Notes: generated from the sequence alone by a model not told the origin. Numbered from the stretch's first letter, positions 1 to 11,869 are shown. The stretch: DNA of 64,000 bases from Mesocentrotus franciscanus (GCA_037976565.1 CP137686.1:3700019-3764018); one strand, 5' to 3'. A program made the numbers and translations.

Positions 1-23
1 TCCCGCGCGGCGGAGGTCAGATT

Positions 24-254
24 TCAAGTTGCTGCTGCAGCCATGTGATCGGGCATCGTCGAACGCAGCATGTAGAGCCCGAAGAAGGTCTTGTCGCTGC
101 CTGTGTTGATTCGTAGATGGTTATTGGATACGCTCACCGTGATCCTATCGCCCTTGTCGAGATGGAACACCCCACCGTGATACTTCGTCGCGTATTCTTT
201 GAAAGGGGCGACGCTCTCCATCAACGGGATGTGGTTGCGATTCGTCGAAGAACG
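24..254 (-). CDS. TNF ligand exon 4: C-terminal half of TNF homology domain and stop
   Basis: The acceptor is TTTTCTGGTGCAG. The 76 codons begin RSSTNRNHIPLMESV and contain GGVFHLDKGDRITVSVS and TFFGLYML, the most conserved C-terminal strands of the family. The stop TGA is at 26-24, so the 3'UTR leaves the window. Confidence 0.95.
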   Translation of the reverse strand, partial: RSSTNRNHIPLMESVAPFKEYATKYHGGVFHLDKGDRITVSVSNNHLRINTGSDKTFFGLYMLRSTMPDHMAAAAT

Positions 255-3200
255 CTGCACCAGAAAATAAAAGGAAAGGGAAATGACATGGGTTACGATT
301 TGCTGGAAACAAGAGCCATCTGTACACAATATTTGGCCAACCTAGTTTTAGTTGGTCAAAACATGGTGCATATTCTTTTGTTTTATGCTAACTTGCCCTA
401 CAAAACAGTATTAGCCATATAAATATGCCCAACTCGGATCGGGATGGCCGAACTCTCCTAATCAATGGCTCTGGACACAAGTTCAAACTGCCATAGTGCC
501 ATAGCAATAGGAGGTCTGTCTTAAGTCGATTTGACCAAAGCATCTCGACTTTTCATTTCCGCCTGACAACTTAACTTAGACTTAAAAAGCCCATGTCGTG
601 TTTTACTTATTGTATGTACGATTACGTGAGGATCATTTCTAACACGACAGAGGTTTTAAGGATTAAGGTGGAAGAAAAGATGAGAGAAAGTTCAGATGAA
701 GCGGGGAAAATAAAGATTTAGACAGCGGTCTTTGAAGTCATGAGAGTTTTAAAAAGGCTGTAATACATACTATAAGAAGAGGAAAGAAGGAGTAGGAGGA
801 CGATGAGGAAGAAGAGGACGAGAAAGATTTAACAACAAAAAAGACTAGTTACCATGGGCAACTTCTGCTGAGATGAGGGGTCAACATCTCCACTTTCGGA
901 ATCACCGAAGTAGATTTGAGTGTAGAGGTAGTAATAACCCGACTCGGCGATTTCAATGTGGCCATCGCTGCTCAAGAATTCCAAGTTGTGTGTTACGTTC
1001 GCTTTCCATTCAATTAAGCATTCTAATAAACGAAAATAGAATGATACAAAAGTATTACAAATGATGGCAAATCTTGAAAAAGTTTACAGTCAATTAATAA
1101 TAATGATAATAGTGAGTTTTCGGGTGAAAACTCGGGTGATCTAGAGAGATGATCTCTCAGAGATGATCAGAGATGATCAGAGATGATCTTGAGATGATCT
1201 CTCAGACTTAACATCCCTGGTTTTCCATGAGACTGTTAGAAGATAATCCTCCAATAGGCCAACCCTTTTTGTATTTTTTGTTATAATTATTTCGTTTTTT
1301 TTTTTTTTTTTTTTTTTAATAATAATAATTATTAATTTACATGTAGGCATAGTTCACAATAAACGGACTGAAGAGAAAATTAACAAAGGAAAAGTAATAA
1401 TGTAGGCTACAAGATGCAGACTTTAATAAGATTTTGATTCAGTCTATAAAACAGACACTACAAACAGAATCGCAAGAAACCAACTAATTGACAAGTGCAA
1501 TTCCAATACCCTATAGTACATTCCGTCCCATTTTTAGAAAGTCTGCGATCGAGTTAAAGTACAAGACTAAAGAATTGCCAAAGGGATTAAAGAATGAAAA
1601 TGAAACAAAATATTTGTTCTTTATTCCTTACCCAATTGCGGATCATTTCCCCTCGCTCCGTTGTTTGTCCCGACAATGTGAGCGTAAGCTGATTTCGTTT
1701 CTCTCTCATGTGATGGTGGTGGCATAGCTGTTTGAGGACCATTATGGGGTGGAGGTGACGCACCATGCCGACTTTCTGAATTCTATACGAGAAGGGGACA
1801 AAAAAGAAGGGGGAAATATTTAACAGAGTGATTTACAAGTTGATAGCGGAGCATAAAATGGTATTCTCATATTACTTCCAAAAAAAGAAGATTGAATATG
1901 AGACGGTAAGTTCGAGAAAGAGTCTTTGCTTCAAAAAATAAATGTTTCCATCTTTTCAGGCCTATGCAAAGATTGGGACTTAAGTCGTTATGGGTCAATT
2001 ATTATTCTCCTCGTCAGCTACGTGAGAATCAATTTGAATTGTTTAAAGAGTGAATTATCATTGTTTGGGCATTTAGAAAAGCTAAACTCTTCCTCCACTT
2101 TTTTCCATCCCCACGCAGAATGTGTATTAGGCAGCAAAAGTTGGTTTCGACATCTCTATCTTCACAACTGAAAGCTGTCATTTTAACAATGTGTTGGATT
2201 TTTAATGAGCAGTCTGAGTGCCAAACAAAAAAGAAATAAAATAAATAAAATGGCAATTCTTTTCCCGTAGGCGAGATTATTATCAGCATACTTTGTACTG
2301 AAAGCTTTAAGTCGTGGCTAGTCTTTCTCACCATGCATATGGAACCCTATATTGAAAAATACTGAGCAGGCCTTTTGTGCTCGAATATTTGGTAAAATGT
2401 ATAAAAGTGTTTCACTATGGATGGGTGGAAAAGTACCTAAATTGAGCAACGCGAAATGCTCTAATACACGCAAGGGTGTTTTCATCAGTTCTATTGACAA
2501 TGCTCATTGACTTGAAGTTATTGAGCCGAACTATACAAACAATCAATAACGTAAATACAAATGCAGAGCGGATTTTTCCCAGAGTTTGATACGAATGTTA
2601 ACAATATATCTAAAAATAGGAAGGTATTTTTTCTGTTCAGTTGGTGCTCGTACCTGGATCAGGTTAGGTACACTGTCTATAATTAATAATGATCTTACTT
2701 TAGTGATATTTTTTTGTTGAAGGGTTTGTTTCCTTGATATTAAGATTTCGTGATAACTGATTATATTAAGTGCGTGCTTCTTTGAATTGAAGTTTGAATA
2801 AACATTGGTTAAGTAAACAATTAAAAGATCTTCAAAGATAATTAATAGTAATAAGAACAAAGCATATTATACTGATTAAGGATATTTGGACGGGGATGAA
2901 GTATTATACACGTCGGTAGCCTCAATTATATTGATTGATATATAATTATGTTATTCAAAGAGGTGAAACAATAACATTTCTTAATTTACAACGTCTATAA
3001 TAATAATTACATCAATTTAAACAGCACAGCTACTATCATGACTATACTCTACTGCGCTGTGATTTAAACAAAAAAACTACTAACAGTGCTATTTGACAAA
3101 AATACAAAAACTATTCAAAAGCTTCTTAAAACAAGTGCGTCTTAACCATTGTTAACCAACTTTGAATTAAGACGGCAACATAGGTTAATCAGAGAAGTGA

Positions 3201-3991
3201 GAGAACAACGATCACAAGATGTAACTGTGTATCAGAAGCAGTAAAATCGCTACTATACCAGATACCATTATTGATGAATAATGATTTAATAGAATATAGC
3301 GTAGCCTCTTTGACTACCATTCTGTTTCTATCTTCAAAGTCCTTTCTGTCGGTCTCTTTTCTTTTCTACTCTCGTACCACGTAGTCCTCTAAACCCTCTC
3401 GCACTCTGCCTCCCATTCTGGCTTTCTCTCACCCCATACCCCTTTTTTTCCTTTCTGTCTCTATCTCTCTCCCTCTTACACCCTATCTCTCACTCTCTCT
3501 GTCATGTCTGTCTCACCGTCTCTCTATATTATTATCACTCTATTTTTCTATTTCTTTATAGCTTTCTCCTTTCGCGCTCTCCCTTCTTACTTTAACACTC
3601 TCTCTCTCTCTATCTCACTCTCCTAACTTACCGGATTGATAGCCTCCCTGAAGATTTCCATCTCGTGTCCCAGTCCATGGCTCTTCACGTACAGATAGAA
3701 GGTGAAGCAAGAGACGATCAACGCGAGAATCGCCGTGATGAAACACACTGCAATGGCGCAGGCGGTCGCGTTACAAGTACTGTTACTAAATTGTTTCGCG
3801 CGGGAACTCAGCTTCCTCGAAAGCTGTCGTCTGAAACTGCAGCGATGTCGGTCCGCCATCGCCGACGACGGGATCCAGACGGAGGCAGGACTGTCGACGT
3901 CACCCATGCGGGCTTCAGAGTTCATCTTCGGTACGGTGGTCGAGGGTGGTCGGTAGAGTTTGGTCCTAAGCTTGTGAAGCCACGAAAGCAT
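24..3991 (-). CDS. TNF-superfamily ligand, type II membrane protein, complete four-exon gene
   Basis: Coding exons are 3991-3632, 1782-1632, 1022-853 and 254-24, with phases 0, 1, 0 at the junctions; the sum is 912 nt, giving 303 residues plus stop. Residues 1-76 are a basic cytoplasmic tail, about 77-102 form one hydrophobic membrane anchor (ATACAIAVCFITAILALIV), and a Pro/Ser stalk follows. The TNF homology domain starts near residue 152 with AYAHIVG, continues through LIEWKANVTHNLEF and GYYYLYTQIYF, and ends with GGVFHLDKGDRITV and FFGLYML. These are the family's strand A, C and H signatures. Members trimerise and bind TNF receptors at the cell surface or after shedding. I see no dibasic furin-type site in the stalk. 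A 14-residue tail follows FFGLYML, longer than usual. The exact subfamily cannot be assigned. The first ATG is used; Met23 is an alternative start. Confidence 0.93.
853..1022 (-). CDS. TNF ligand exon 3: core of TNF homology domain
   Basis: The acceptor is TTTATTAG and the donor ATG|GTAACT. It encodes CLIEWKANVTHNLEF and the family hallmark GYYYLYTQIYF. One potential N-glycosylation site (NVT) is present. It enters in phase 1 and leaves in phase 0. Confidence 0.92.
1136..1206. repeat. Short tandem repeat, unit about 10 bp (agagatgatc)
   Basis: About six imperfect copies of agagatgatc/gagatgatct lie in the intron between TNF exons 2 and 3. A T-run of about 23 bases follows at 1296-1318. Confidence 0.85.
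1632..1782 (-). CDS. TNF ligand exon 2: stalk and start of TNF homology domain
   Basis: The acceptor is a pyrimidine tract ending TCTCGTATAG and the donor is G|GTAAGG. The 50 codons plus one base read NSESRHGASPPPHNG..., then SAYAHIVGTNNGARGNDPQL. The AHIVG motif is the first beta strand of TNF homology domains. Phase 0 entry and phase 1 exit match both neighbours. Confidence 0.88.
2985..3175 (-). mobile_element. Degenerate LINE 3' end in TNF intron 1
   Basis: Read on the minus strand this segment matches the 3' terminus of the LINE fragment at 39220-39485: an AAGACGCACTTGTTTT block, then AGCTTTTGAA, then AAATTGATGTAATTATTATT at the end. Only the last few codons and the 3' tail are recognisable. 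It is badly decayed. Confidence 0.6.
3340..3622. repeat. CT-rich low-complexity tract next to the TNF exon 1 donor
   Basis: Imperfect (CT)n with Pu interruptions fills the first 280 bases of intron 1 as transcribed (GA-rich in the RNA). No coding content. Confidence 0.8.
3632..3991 (-). CDS. TNF ligand exon 1: cytoplasmic tail, membrane anchor, start of stalk
   Basis: The exon opens at ATG 3991 and closes in phase 0 before the donor GTAAGT, encoding 120 residues. The 26-residue hydrophobic run at 77-102 is preceded by Arg/Lys-rich sequence, which gives type II topology. The intron begins inside a long CT-rich (GA-rich on the coding strand) tract. Confidence 0.9.
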
Positions 3992-5188
3992 TGGGTACGG
4001 GTTGTAGCTGTGGATGAGAAGCTCTCACAACGAACTGATTAGTGTTCGCGTTAGGACTTAACTGATTCGAGAGAAAGAACTGTTGCGAGCAGAATGAAAT
4101 ATAAACTCGCTTAGTGCTTAGAGTTTCTGTTGAGAAGTAGACAAAAACCGAAAATAAACTGAAGAGTCCTTATGTTTCAGTGTAGCTAATTGAAAGTTAA
4201 AAGCTGCGAATCTGAGTGTGTGTTCGCGGTAACGGCTTTGTGGTCAACTGACGAGTTCAGGTCGATAACTAAGGTAATAATCGATCGATTGAGTCCTAGT
4301 AATTTATCTGTGAGGTCTTGGACTAGGTATGACTCATGGGGATCCCTCGATGGATAGAATCTGACTGTGTATTACGAAACACGTCTCTTGTACTAGTATA
4401 ACTTTCCGCGAACAGACGGCGGGGAAAACCACAGCTCTCAAATTAGATCACTTCAGGAAACAAACAGAACTAACCGCGGTTTGAACTTCGTGCACGCATT
4501 CAGGCTTTACATACAATGAGAAAATTGTAGAATATGAACAATTCAAACAGATTTGAGGAGTTGTTGTGCCTTGTCGAGTTTGCATGCGCCTATGCAAATT
4601 TGAAATGATGCGAATAAAACTCTCAATCTTTATTAATTCTAAACGATTTCGAAAGTGAAGATTCGCTTGGTTGTCCTGGTAGAGTTGATTTTGCTGTAGT
4701 CTCTGCTGGACTGTCTTACAGTATTCTGTACAGGCAGTATGCAAGCGATGCGCTTTTATACAGTTTTGTGAGGCGTGGAAAAACCAACGGGGATTCCCCG
4801 CGCTTACCCGTATTAGTAGTGTGGAAAACAGACCCTTTGAAGAACCCCGACATGCGCATGTCAATATTTTAATACTAGAATGCTATCCATTTTAACTCTC
4901 CGTAAAGGTTCTCATCTATTCTTCATTCCTTACATAGTAACAGAAAATGATCCTAACAAAAAATTATGTCCACGATTTTCCATGAATAGTCTCATATGAC
5001 CGTGAGATGCATTTAGCTTGCACGATTTTCGACAAACGGTTTATGGCTGCAAACTATCGATCTATGACATCAACTTGCGCGCATGCGTACTCGCAAGAAA
5101 CTGTCTAGTGCTCGTGATCATGTTTTTGATAAAATGCTATACAGTAGTTAGTAGTTACCTCTCCTTTTTGTGTGTGTTATCAGCATAA
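3992..5188. other. Upstream region of TNF ligand; no gene recognised
   Basis: It includes the putative promoter and 5'UTR of the TNF ligand. A 138-codon open frame at 4864-4448 (minus) shows no recognisable domain and overlaps the proposed promoter; I do not call it a gene. GC-rich bits at 4380-4430 and 5070-5095 have no assignable role. Confidence 0.5.
4753..4799 (-). promoter_or_regulatory. Candidate TNF-ligand promoter: palindromic kappa-B site plus TATA box
   Basis: On the coding (minus) strand GGGGAATCCCC (4799-4789), a perfect palindromic NF-kappaB/Rel consensus, is followed 28 bases later by TATAAAAG (4760-4753). The start codon lies about 760 bases downstream, so this would imply a long 5'UTR or a spliced leader. 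TNF-family genes are classical Rel targets, which makes the arrangement plausible; use as a promoter is inferred. Confidence 0.5.
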
Positions 5189-5210
5189 ATGTTGATTAGG
5201 CCTACCATTA

Positions 5211-5233
5211 TCACGATGATGATGATGATGATA

Positions 5234-5264
<31 letters not shown>

Positions 5265-5266
5265 CA
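5211..5266. repeat. (GAT)n microsatellite
   Basis: About 17 nearly perfect GAT/ATG triplets ending at gatgacag. Confidence 0.95.
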
Positions 5267-5345
5267 GTAGTAATAGAGATTAGGCCTATTTATACAGCGG
5301 GGATAATAAATAACCAAATTTCTCCATGCGCTCCGTCTAATACAT

Positions 5346-6005
5346 TATCTCGCACCCTCTCTCTCTCTCTCTCTCTCTTTCTCTAACTCACTCTCTCTCT
5401 CTGACTCTCTCTCTCTCTCTCTCTCTCTCAATCTCTTTTCCACTCTTTCCATGCAACCTATATTCTTCATTGACATTAACACTTTTGAATGTATGCACGT
5501 CACGTAAGTATATACAAAGTCATTATGGAAAGAGCTTCCTAACTTTCTATGCATGTAACCCATTATAGTGTTAACTCTCTCCCCCTTTCTCTTTGTTTCT
5601 GCCTCTCTCTCTCTCTCTCTCTCTCTCCCACCGTCTGTCTGTCTGTCTCTCTCTCTCTCTCTGTCTCTCCTTTTACCAAGAGAGTAACCAATGCTTTATT
5701 GTCATTATACTTAATATTTTCTTCTTTTGTCTCCCAAGATTAAAATGTCTATGTGTTCCTCCTCTGTCTAAATTTTCGTTTTCCTATTCTTTGTATAACA
5801 CTCTTTCTCTGAGTTTCTCTTCCCCCTCTCTCTTTTTTCTCTCTCTCCTCTCTCCTCTCTCTCTCTTTCACCCTCTCTCTCACTCTTCCTCCACTCCCCT
5901 CCCCTTCTCTCATTTACTACCACATATCCCCCCTCTCTCTCTCTCTCTCTCTTCCTATTTGCACCTCTCTCTTTCATTCTCTTTCTCTTTCCCCTCTTTC
6001 TCACC
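5346..6005. repeat. CT-rich simple repeat cluster
   Basis: Three (CT)n blocks (5346-5442, 5581-5670, 5810-6005) are separated by ordinary AT-rich DNA. Open frames here are Leu/Ser or Glu/Arg repeats produced by the microsatellite. Confidence 0.9.
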
Positions 6006-8100
6006 GAAAGCATTGTATTATAAAGAGGTCGCACGTCACTTGTACAGATAAGAGCATTTCCTTTCCGTCTTATCTATTTTTGTGCTTCCTCAATTAAGAA
6101 TAGCATCCCCGGTTGTACTTGCCACCAGCCAATAGGATTTCATCAATGAACTTTCAACGCGTTTTACGTCACAATTAGAATCACCAATGACGATGTTGTC
6201 CCATAAAGGGCATTTTCACGCAACATAAAAAAGCCTGTAATTAAACTCTTCACAGCAATTGAGTGAAGCGAAAGTGAAACTAATCACAAGCCCAGGGCAA
6301 AACAAAATAGTCTTGTTTATTCCGGTAAAGCTTATATTGGAGCACGACTTTCATGTTTTTTGACATTGATGTGAATCTGTGCACTTTTGTGCACTTTTTT
6401 TTTTCAAGAGAAGGTGAAATTTGTGCTCCATTGTTTCTCATTTCCAATGTTAATTACGTAGTAGGATGAACGAACTTATAACAAACAGCCCTGAAAGAGT
6501 TTAAACATAACAACATTCATTTTGCATAATAGCCAATAGACCTACTTTTACTTGCATAAAAAAGCAAGTGATGATCTTCTCAAAACCCTCCATAATAAGA
6601 AGCAACTGGTTTGTTTATCCAGGGATAATCAAAATCTAACATTCTAGAACTAATACCCAAAAAGAGTGAATGTTGAGTTGTCCTTTGGGTCCCCCAAAAC
6701 GTGTTGTATTTGTTGGCAGTTTTATCAGTATGATTTTCCAGACCACACTAAAGTTTTTTAAAAAAAATCCGTTTTACCCGTTGATGAAGTTAAAACAAAA
6801 TTTGTTTAACAAGAATTTAATTTTCAATTGTCAAAGTTATTTGTTTATCTGGGCGCATTTATAAATTTTAAACGTTTTAAGACCACAACGAGCGATTTTT
6901 CTCTTCAATAATTTTGGTTTACAAAAGCTTTGCAAATCCACAGTCAAATTTTCAAGTACAATATACAGTATCTCTTCATGTGTGGCACTTTTTTTTTCTT
7001 GAAAATGCCTTATCATAATCTAGTTTAATAATATCTGCGTTTGAAGTTTCAATGCTCGCACCACGAAGATGCAAAATAATATTGGAATAATAATTAAGTG
7101 TTATTTCGATACCCATAGAGGTGATAAATTCCAGTATTATCCTATAAAAATGCAGTCAAATATTTCCACATTATACCCTTCACCTATATCTTGCCATTAT
7201 GTTGTTTATGCATGCCATACACTCCATTGCTACTATATACAGTCCTCTTCCTTTCTCTTTCTCCAAGCTCTCTATCCTCTTTTCCTCCTTGCCTATCCCT
7301 TTCTTCCTTCTATTTATAATGTATACTATGTATTTGTGTATTCGGGCGTACCCAATACAAGCTATGCTTACTGGGATTCGCGCCTTCTTCCTTGTAATAC
7401 AAGTTCTTAAATTATATTTACGTTCCTACGTATAACTTGTATTGTTTGAACAGATGTCAAATATGTTGTCAAATTGAAAGGAAGAAAATAAATGTTAATT
7501 TGAATTCGAATTTGAATAATAATATAAGGTGGTCTGTATTTTATACAGCCCACCTAATAACGTTAACTGTAATGCGCTTATTGGTCTGCCCATCCCAAGA
7601 GATCGATGCCCAAGGGTCTGGACAAAATCATTTCTCGAAAACGCAAGTATTCTAGCATTTTCATTAACGATTTTGTTGTTGTTTGTTGTTGTTGTTGTTG
7701 TTAAAGGGGAGTGGCAAATCACAATGTTATCAAAAGAGTTTGAATAAAAAGTAAAACTCATTTACGTCTGTTCCGCTCATTTCCCTAGCGTTTTAGCTGA
7801 CTTTACGGTCATCGTCGAAGTTTAGCCCCGGTTATTGTATTCACTGACCTATTCAATAAATATTGTTGGATATTGTGTTGTCTCTAGCCATGAGCTTTTT
7901 TTCACTTAACTTTTTTTTTTGTTTATTCTGATCTATCTATCTATGTCAATGCCGTTCACAAATTTAAATTATCATGTTTACGGTTTCGATTCCGCCTCGA
8001 TGTGAGTTTGCTAGAAATGAGAGATCGATACATGATTGTAAATGAATATTAATTTTGTCCTGAAAATAAAGTTTAATTAACACTAAAGAAAAAAATATAA
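6006..8100. other. Intergenic, no gene seen
   Basis: Unique-looking AT-rich DNA. It holds a (GTT)n run at about 7672-7703 and several A/T homopolymers. Short open frames (for example 7069-7410 plus) lack similarity to any family I recognise and have no splice context. Confidence 0.6.
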
Positions 8101-8228
8101 TCATGTTGATGATGAGGAGGAGGAAGAGGAAGAGAAGGAGGAGGAGTAGGAGGAGAAGGAGAAGTAGGAGGGGAGGGAGGGAGGAGGAGGAGGAAGAAGA
8201 GGAGATTGATGATGAAGATGATGAAGAA

Positions 8229-8263
<35 letters not shown>

Positions 8264-8266
8264 CGG

Positions 8267-8297
<31 letters not shown>

Positions 8298-8305
8298 GAT
8301 GACGG

Positions 8306-8336
<31 letters not shown>

Positions 8337-8346
8337 GAAGAAGATG

Positions 8347-8378
<32 letters not shown>

Positions 8379-8391
8379 GATGATGAAGAAG

Positions 8392-8423
<32 letters not shown>

Positions 8424-8508
8424 GAAGAAGATGATGATGATGGTGATGATGATGATGAAGAAGATGATGATGATGATGATGATGAAGAAGATGATGATGA
8501 AGAAGATG

Positions 8509-8540
<32 letters not shown>

Positions 8541-8575
8541 GATGATGGTGATGGTGATGATGAGGAGGAGGAAGT
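8101..8575. repeat. Long imperfect GAT/GAA/GAG triplet tract
   Basis: About 475 bases of nearly pure trinucleotide repeat: GAG-rich at the left, then (GAT)n punctuated by gaagaa and ggt. Because every unit is a triplet, frames are open on both strands as poly-Asp/Glu, poly-Met or poly-His. There is no unique sequence around them to support a gene. Confidence 0.95.
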
Positions 8576-9598
8576 TTATGATGATAAAGTAGATACATTT
8601 TCATTAAAAAATGCGACGAATATTGCGCTCTTAAAAAATATGATTACATTGAAGTTAAGGTACATCGAATCCCTCTACTCTATCTGCTCGATACACTTCT
8701 ATATCCATTTTCTTAATCATCTAACAGGCTTATAATAATACAAGCAATTGGCAACTCATCAATAACTTTGTTCTGGATGTGGTATTCCTTAAAGTTCCAC
8801 CGCAAGTAACGTATTTAGATACGAGACCATTTCGATTTACACATATTTCCTGCGATAACTTTAACTTTAGATAACCATACAATTTAGCATGTTTAGTAGC
8901 ACAGACGCTTTAATTTTTCAATGACCCCAAAGTTGCTTTTAACCACAAGCCGACCAGGTACAAAAGGTTTTTTTCTATGCGTCCAAAGACATTCCTCACC
9001 AATGAGCTCTTTTGGAGAATTGTCTTCACAATAAAGGAGCTGACTCATCACTCATACCCCAAACCGCGAACAATAAACATGGTTAAGGTAGACAGACTTA
9101 GAAACGGAATACAAAGAGAAAACTCTTTTCATTCACCATAGGTCCCACGAGTAGATCAAACAGTTACTGGGTGCGATCAATATACACTGACGGGCTCAGT
9201 TGTGTATTCGGATAAGGTGGAACCCCCTCCTTAAAGGCCCTGAAAAATTAATGCAATTTGCAGTGGGTATACGTGACGTGAGACTGCCCAGGTCGGGCAG
9301 GTCGGGGAAGGACATCGCACTCTATTAATCAATTTGTTGACAAGCAAGACAGTGTTAGCTTTAATTTTATCTTATTTCATTTTTTCCAAGCTTCGGAACC
9401 GGTACAGCCCCAACCAAACCTCGATACTAGAGAGGGAAAAATAATTATCAATATTTTGAATTCACAGTTAATGTAGAAACAAGTGGTGATGACAAAGGTT
9501 ACATGAGCTCAGTGCTCTAATAGCTGTATTTTATTTTTCTCAGGAGGGAAAGCGAAAGTTTAGTGTCAGTAGGCCCATAGGGTACTGCATGGAAATAA
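8576..9598. other. Intergenic, no gene seen
   Basis: AT-rich DNA without recognisable repeats or coding potential. A GC-richer patch at 9270-9320 contains ggtcgggcaggtcgggga. Confidence 0.5.
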
Positions 9599-9857
9599 GG
9601 CCTAACAAAAAGATGTTGTATTACCCTTTAGGTGCCAAAACATGGGTCGGTCGGTCGGAAATCTTTTAAAAACTTTTTGTTATCCTCTTTTGGCTGATAT
9701 TTCTCAGTTTTGAATGCTCCAATACATATTTTTTAATTCATTAAACAGTTTTTTCTCTAAAAAACGGTAAAAAAAAAAACTTTTTTAAAAAGCCGTAGAT
9801 TTCACGATTTTGGGGTCGGTCGCAAAGGGCAATACAACATCTTTTTTTTTTAACGCC
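9599..9857. mobile_element. Short inverted-repeat element (GATGTTGTATTGCCC family), copy 1
   Basis: The left end is aaaaagatgttgtattaccc and the right end is its inverted counterpart gggcaatacaacatcttttt; both carry ggtcggtcg just inside. The interior is AT-rich and non-coding. A second copy in the opposite orientation lies at 43412-43861. Confidence 0.75.
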
Positions 9858-10166
9858 TAACAGGATTGAGAGATTGATTCGATCAGACATAAACTTGCCC
9901 CCATAAAGTTTGAATATTTTTTCTTATCCCTTTTCGTGAAATGATTAAGACAATATAGTTTTATTCTTGAAAGATGAAGTTTATATCTTATCAGAACTTT
10001 ATTGGTCATTCTAAAGAGTCCTTGAGATTGGTCAATAAAGTTATGAGAAGATATGAACCGCATCTATCAAGAATAAACCATTTCTTGAAAAGGGGTGTAA
10101 GTGAATTACTGTGGTATCTCTGTTGCTTGATTATTACATACACATTATCATTAATTGACTATTGCC

Positions 10167-10305
10167 CCCACCCCTTTCTCTCTCTTTGTCTCTGTCTCTG
10201 TCTCTCTCTGTCTCTCTCTCTCTCTCTGTCCCTGTCTCTCTCTGTCTCTCTCTGTCTCTCACTGTCTCTCTGTCTCTCTCTCCCTCTCTCTTTCTCTCTA
10301 TTCCC
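10167..10305. repeat. (CT)n/(CTGT)n microsatellite
   Basis: About 140 bases of tctctgtc/tctctctc repeats. Confidence 0.95.
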
Positions 10306-11541
10306 TCCTTCTTTGTTGCACTTTTCCCTTTAGCATACTTATTTACACGTCTTTTCGGTGATATGTCACATTGAAACGCTATGTTAGCAGCCCTCAAGGC
10401 TTCGTTATTACAATTAATCTTGGTCATGGACCCACAATAATTATAAACCATTACCATCGAATCAATATTTGGCTTAACCCCCCCCCCCTTTTTTTAAAAA
10501 AAAAGTAACATCGTGACCGGTATTAAAGGGAGATGCATGGTAGTCAGCTTCCAAATTGTGCAGTAGGTCATAATTTGCTGACTTGGTGGAAAAACGCAGC
10601 AAACCCGTTGTCCCATCAAGCACTTCCCCTAGTCTCTCGGAAAGTATTCGGGTGAGGGAAATGTCAGATAATGACTTAACCATTATATTATAGGGGAGGG
10701 AGGGGGAAGGGGGTGGGTGGAAAATACAGCCCACTACTATGCGTCAATTTTTGTCTACTTCACTATAGACATTAATGGTATGCGTTCATAAAATGTATTG
10801 TCACGCAGTTTGGTTAAGATAATTGGTGTAATTATGTATATATTTTATTCCATGCTTAATGCTTTAGTCTACTTTAAAACAATTCATGATTATTGTACTA
10901 GTCTATGTAAAGGATGTCTTGCTATCGCTATTGCAAATTACAAATTCAGCTAGCCCGATCTCAATCTGGACTTACTCACAACATCTAGATTGTCAGTTTT
11001 CTAAACTTGACTAAGACAGTGTCCCTGTATCCTCTCTCTCATTATGACTTTGAGCTCTCTGTTTACGTGCTCAATGACGCCCTACTCCCTATATATTATA
11101 CTCCACAGCGCGACAAGTGTCTTTCTTGTGACCTACATGACTGGTCTCTCTCTATCTCCCTCGAACAGAGGAGGCTTGTTTGAAAGGGGTATATATAAGA
11201 CAGACTTCATGATTCTTGGAGTGAAGAATCTAGCAGTTAAGAATGAAACTTGTGAGCTGTCGAGAGTTAATTGTGTCAGTTGTGTGACAAGCCTGTCATA
11301 ACAGTGTTTGAAGAGAGAGCAATCAACGAAAGGGATAGAGACCAATTGTTGACAAAATATAAGTCGCCGTTACAGTATATATAATTTTTGTTCGTATTTA
11401 TTTCAATGTATTCGTATATGTTATGGATTGTAATCAATGTTACCCCATATCTTTCAATGTAGTATTTTCTATCGCGTTACAATAGCCTGAGCCGCTCTTG
11501 AAACAATTGAATAAAACTAAAGTTGAAATAGGCAAACTTTT
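10306..11541. other. Intergenic, no gene seen
   Basis: It contains a C-run/T-run/A-run junction at 10479-10504 and otherwise unique AT-rich sequence. An 85-codon frame at 11044-11301 (plus) is not recognisable. Confidence 0.5.
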
Positions 11542-11690
11542 CCTGGGTCCCGTCTTAAAAAGAGTTGCGATTGATCCAAACCAATCGCAAGTTTGCAGTT
11601 TTCTATCTCTTATTGTACATAGTTGCGATTAATATATCAATCGAAAATAAGTTGCTTTTAATATCAACTCTTTATAAGACGTGGCCCAGG
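11542..11690. mobile_element. Small foldback element (cctgggtcccgtctta family), copy 1
   Basis: The left terminus cctgggtcccgtcttaaaaa is inverted at the right as ataagacgtggcccagg. The interior has repeated ttgcgattgat motifs. A second copy is nested inside another element at 45338-45490. Confidence 0.75.
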
Positions 11691-11869
11691 TCATTTATGG
11701 TTTGTGTCTGTGCCTTTTCTGTAAACTCTCATTAGCATTTTCACATTTTTAGTATCCAACAAGGCAACAACCATCTGGCTCGTTGGTATTTGGAAAATAT
11801 GGTTAATTCAAAGTATGGAAACTTTATTGCAAAGTGGGGAGAATTATATACCACAAGGGGCGGCAATTT

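Noticed and set aside
4448..4864. 138-codon open frame on the minus strand upstream of the TNF ligand
   Set aside because: No recognisable domain, and it overlaps the kappa-B/TATA arrangement that better explains the region.
8101..8735. Open frames encoding poly-Asp/Glu, poly-Met or poly-His proteins
   Set aside because: They are reading frames of one trinucleotide repeat, lack unique coding sequence and splice context, and are open on both strands for trivial reasons.
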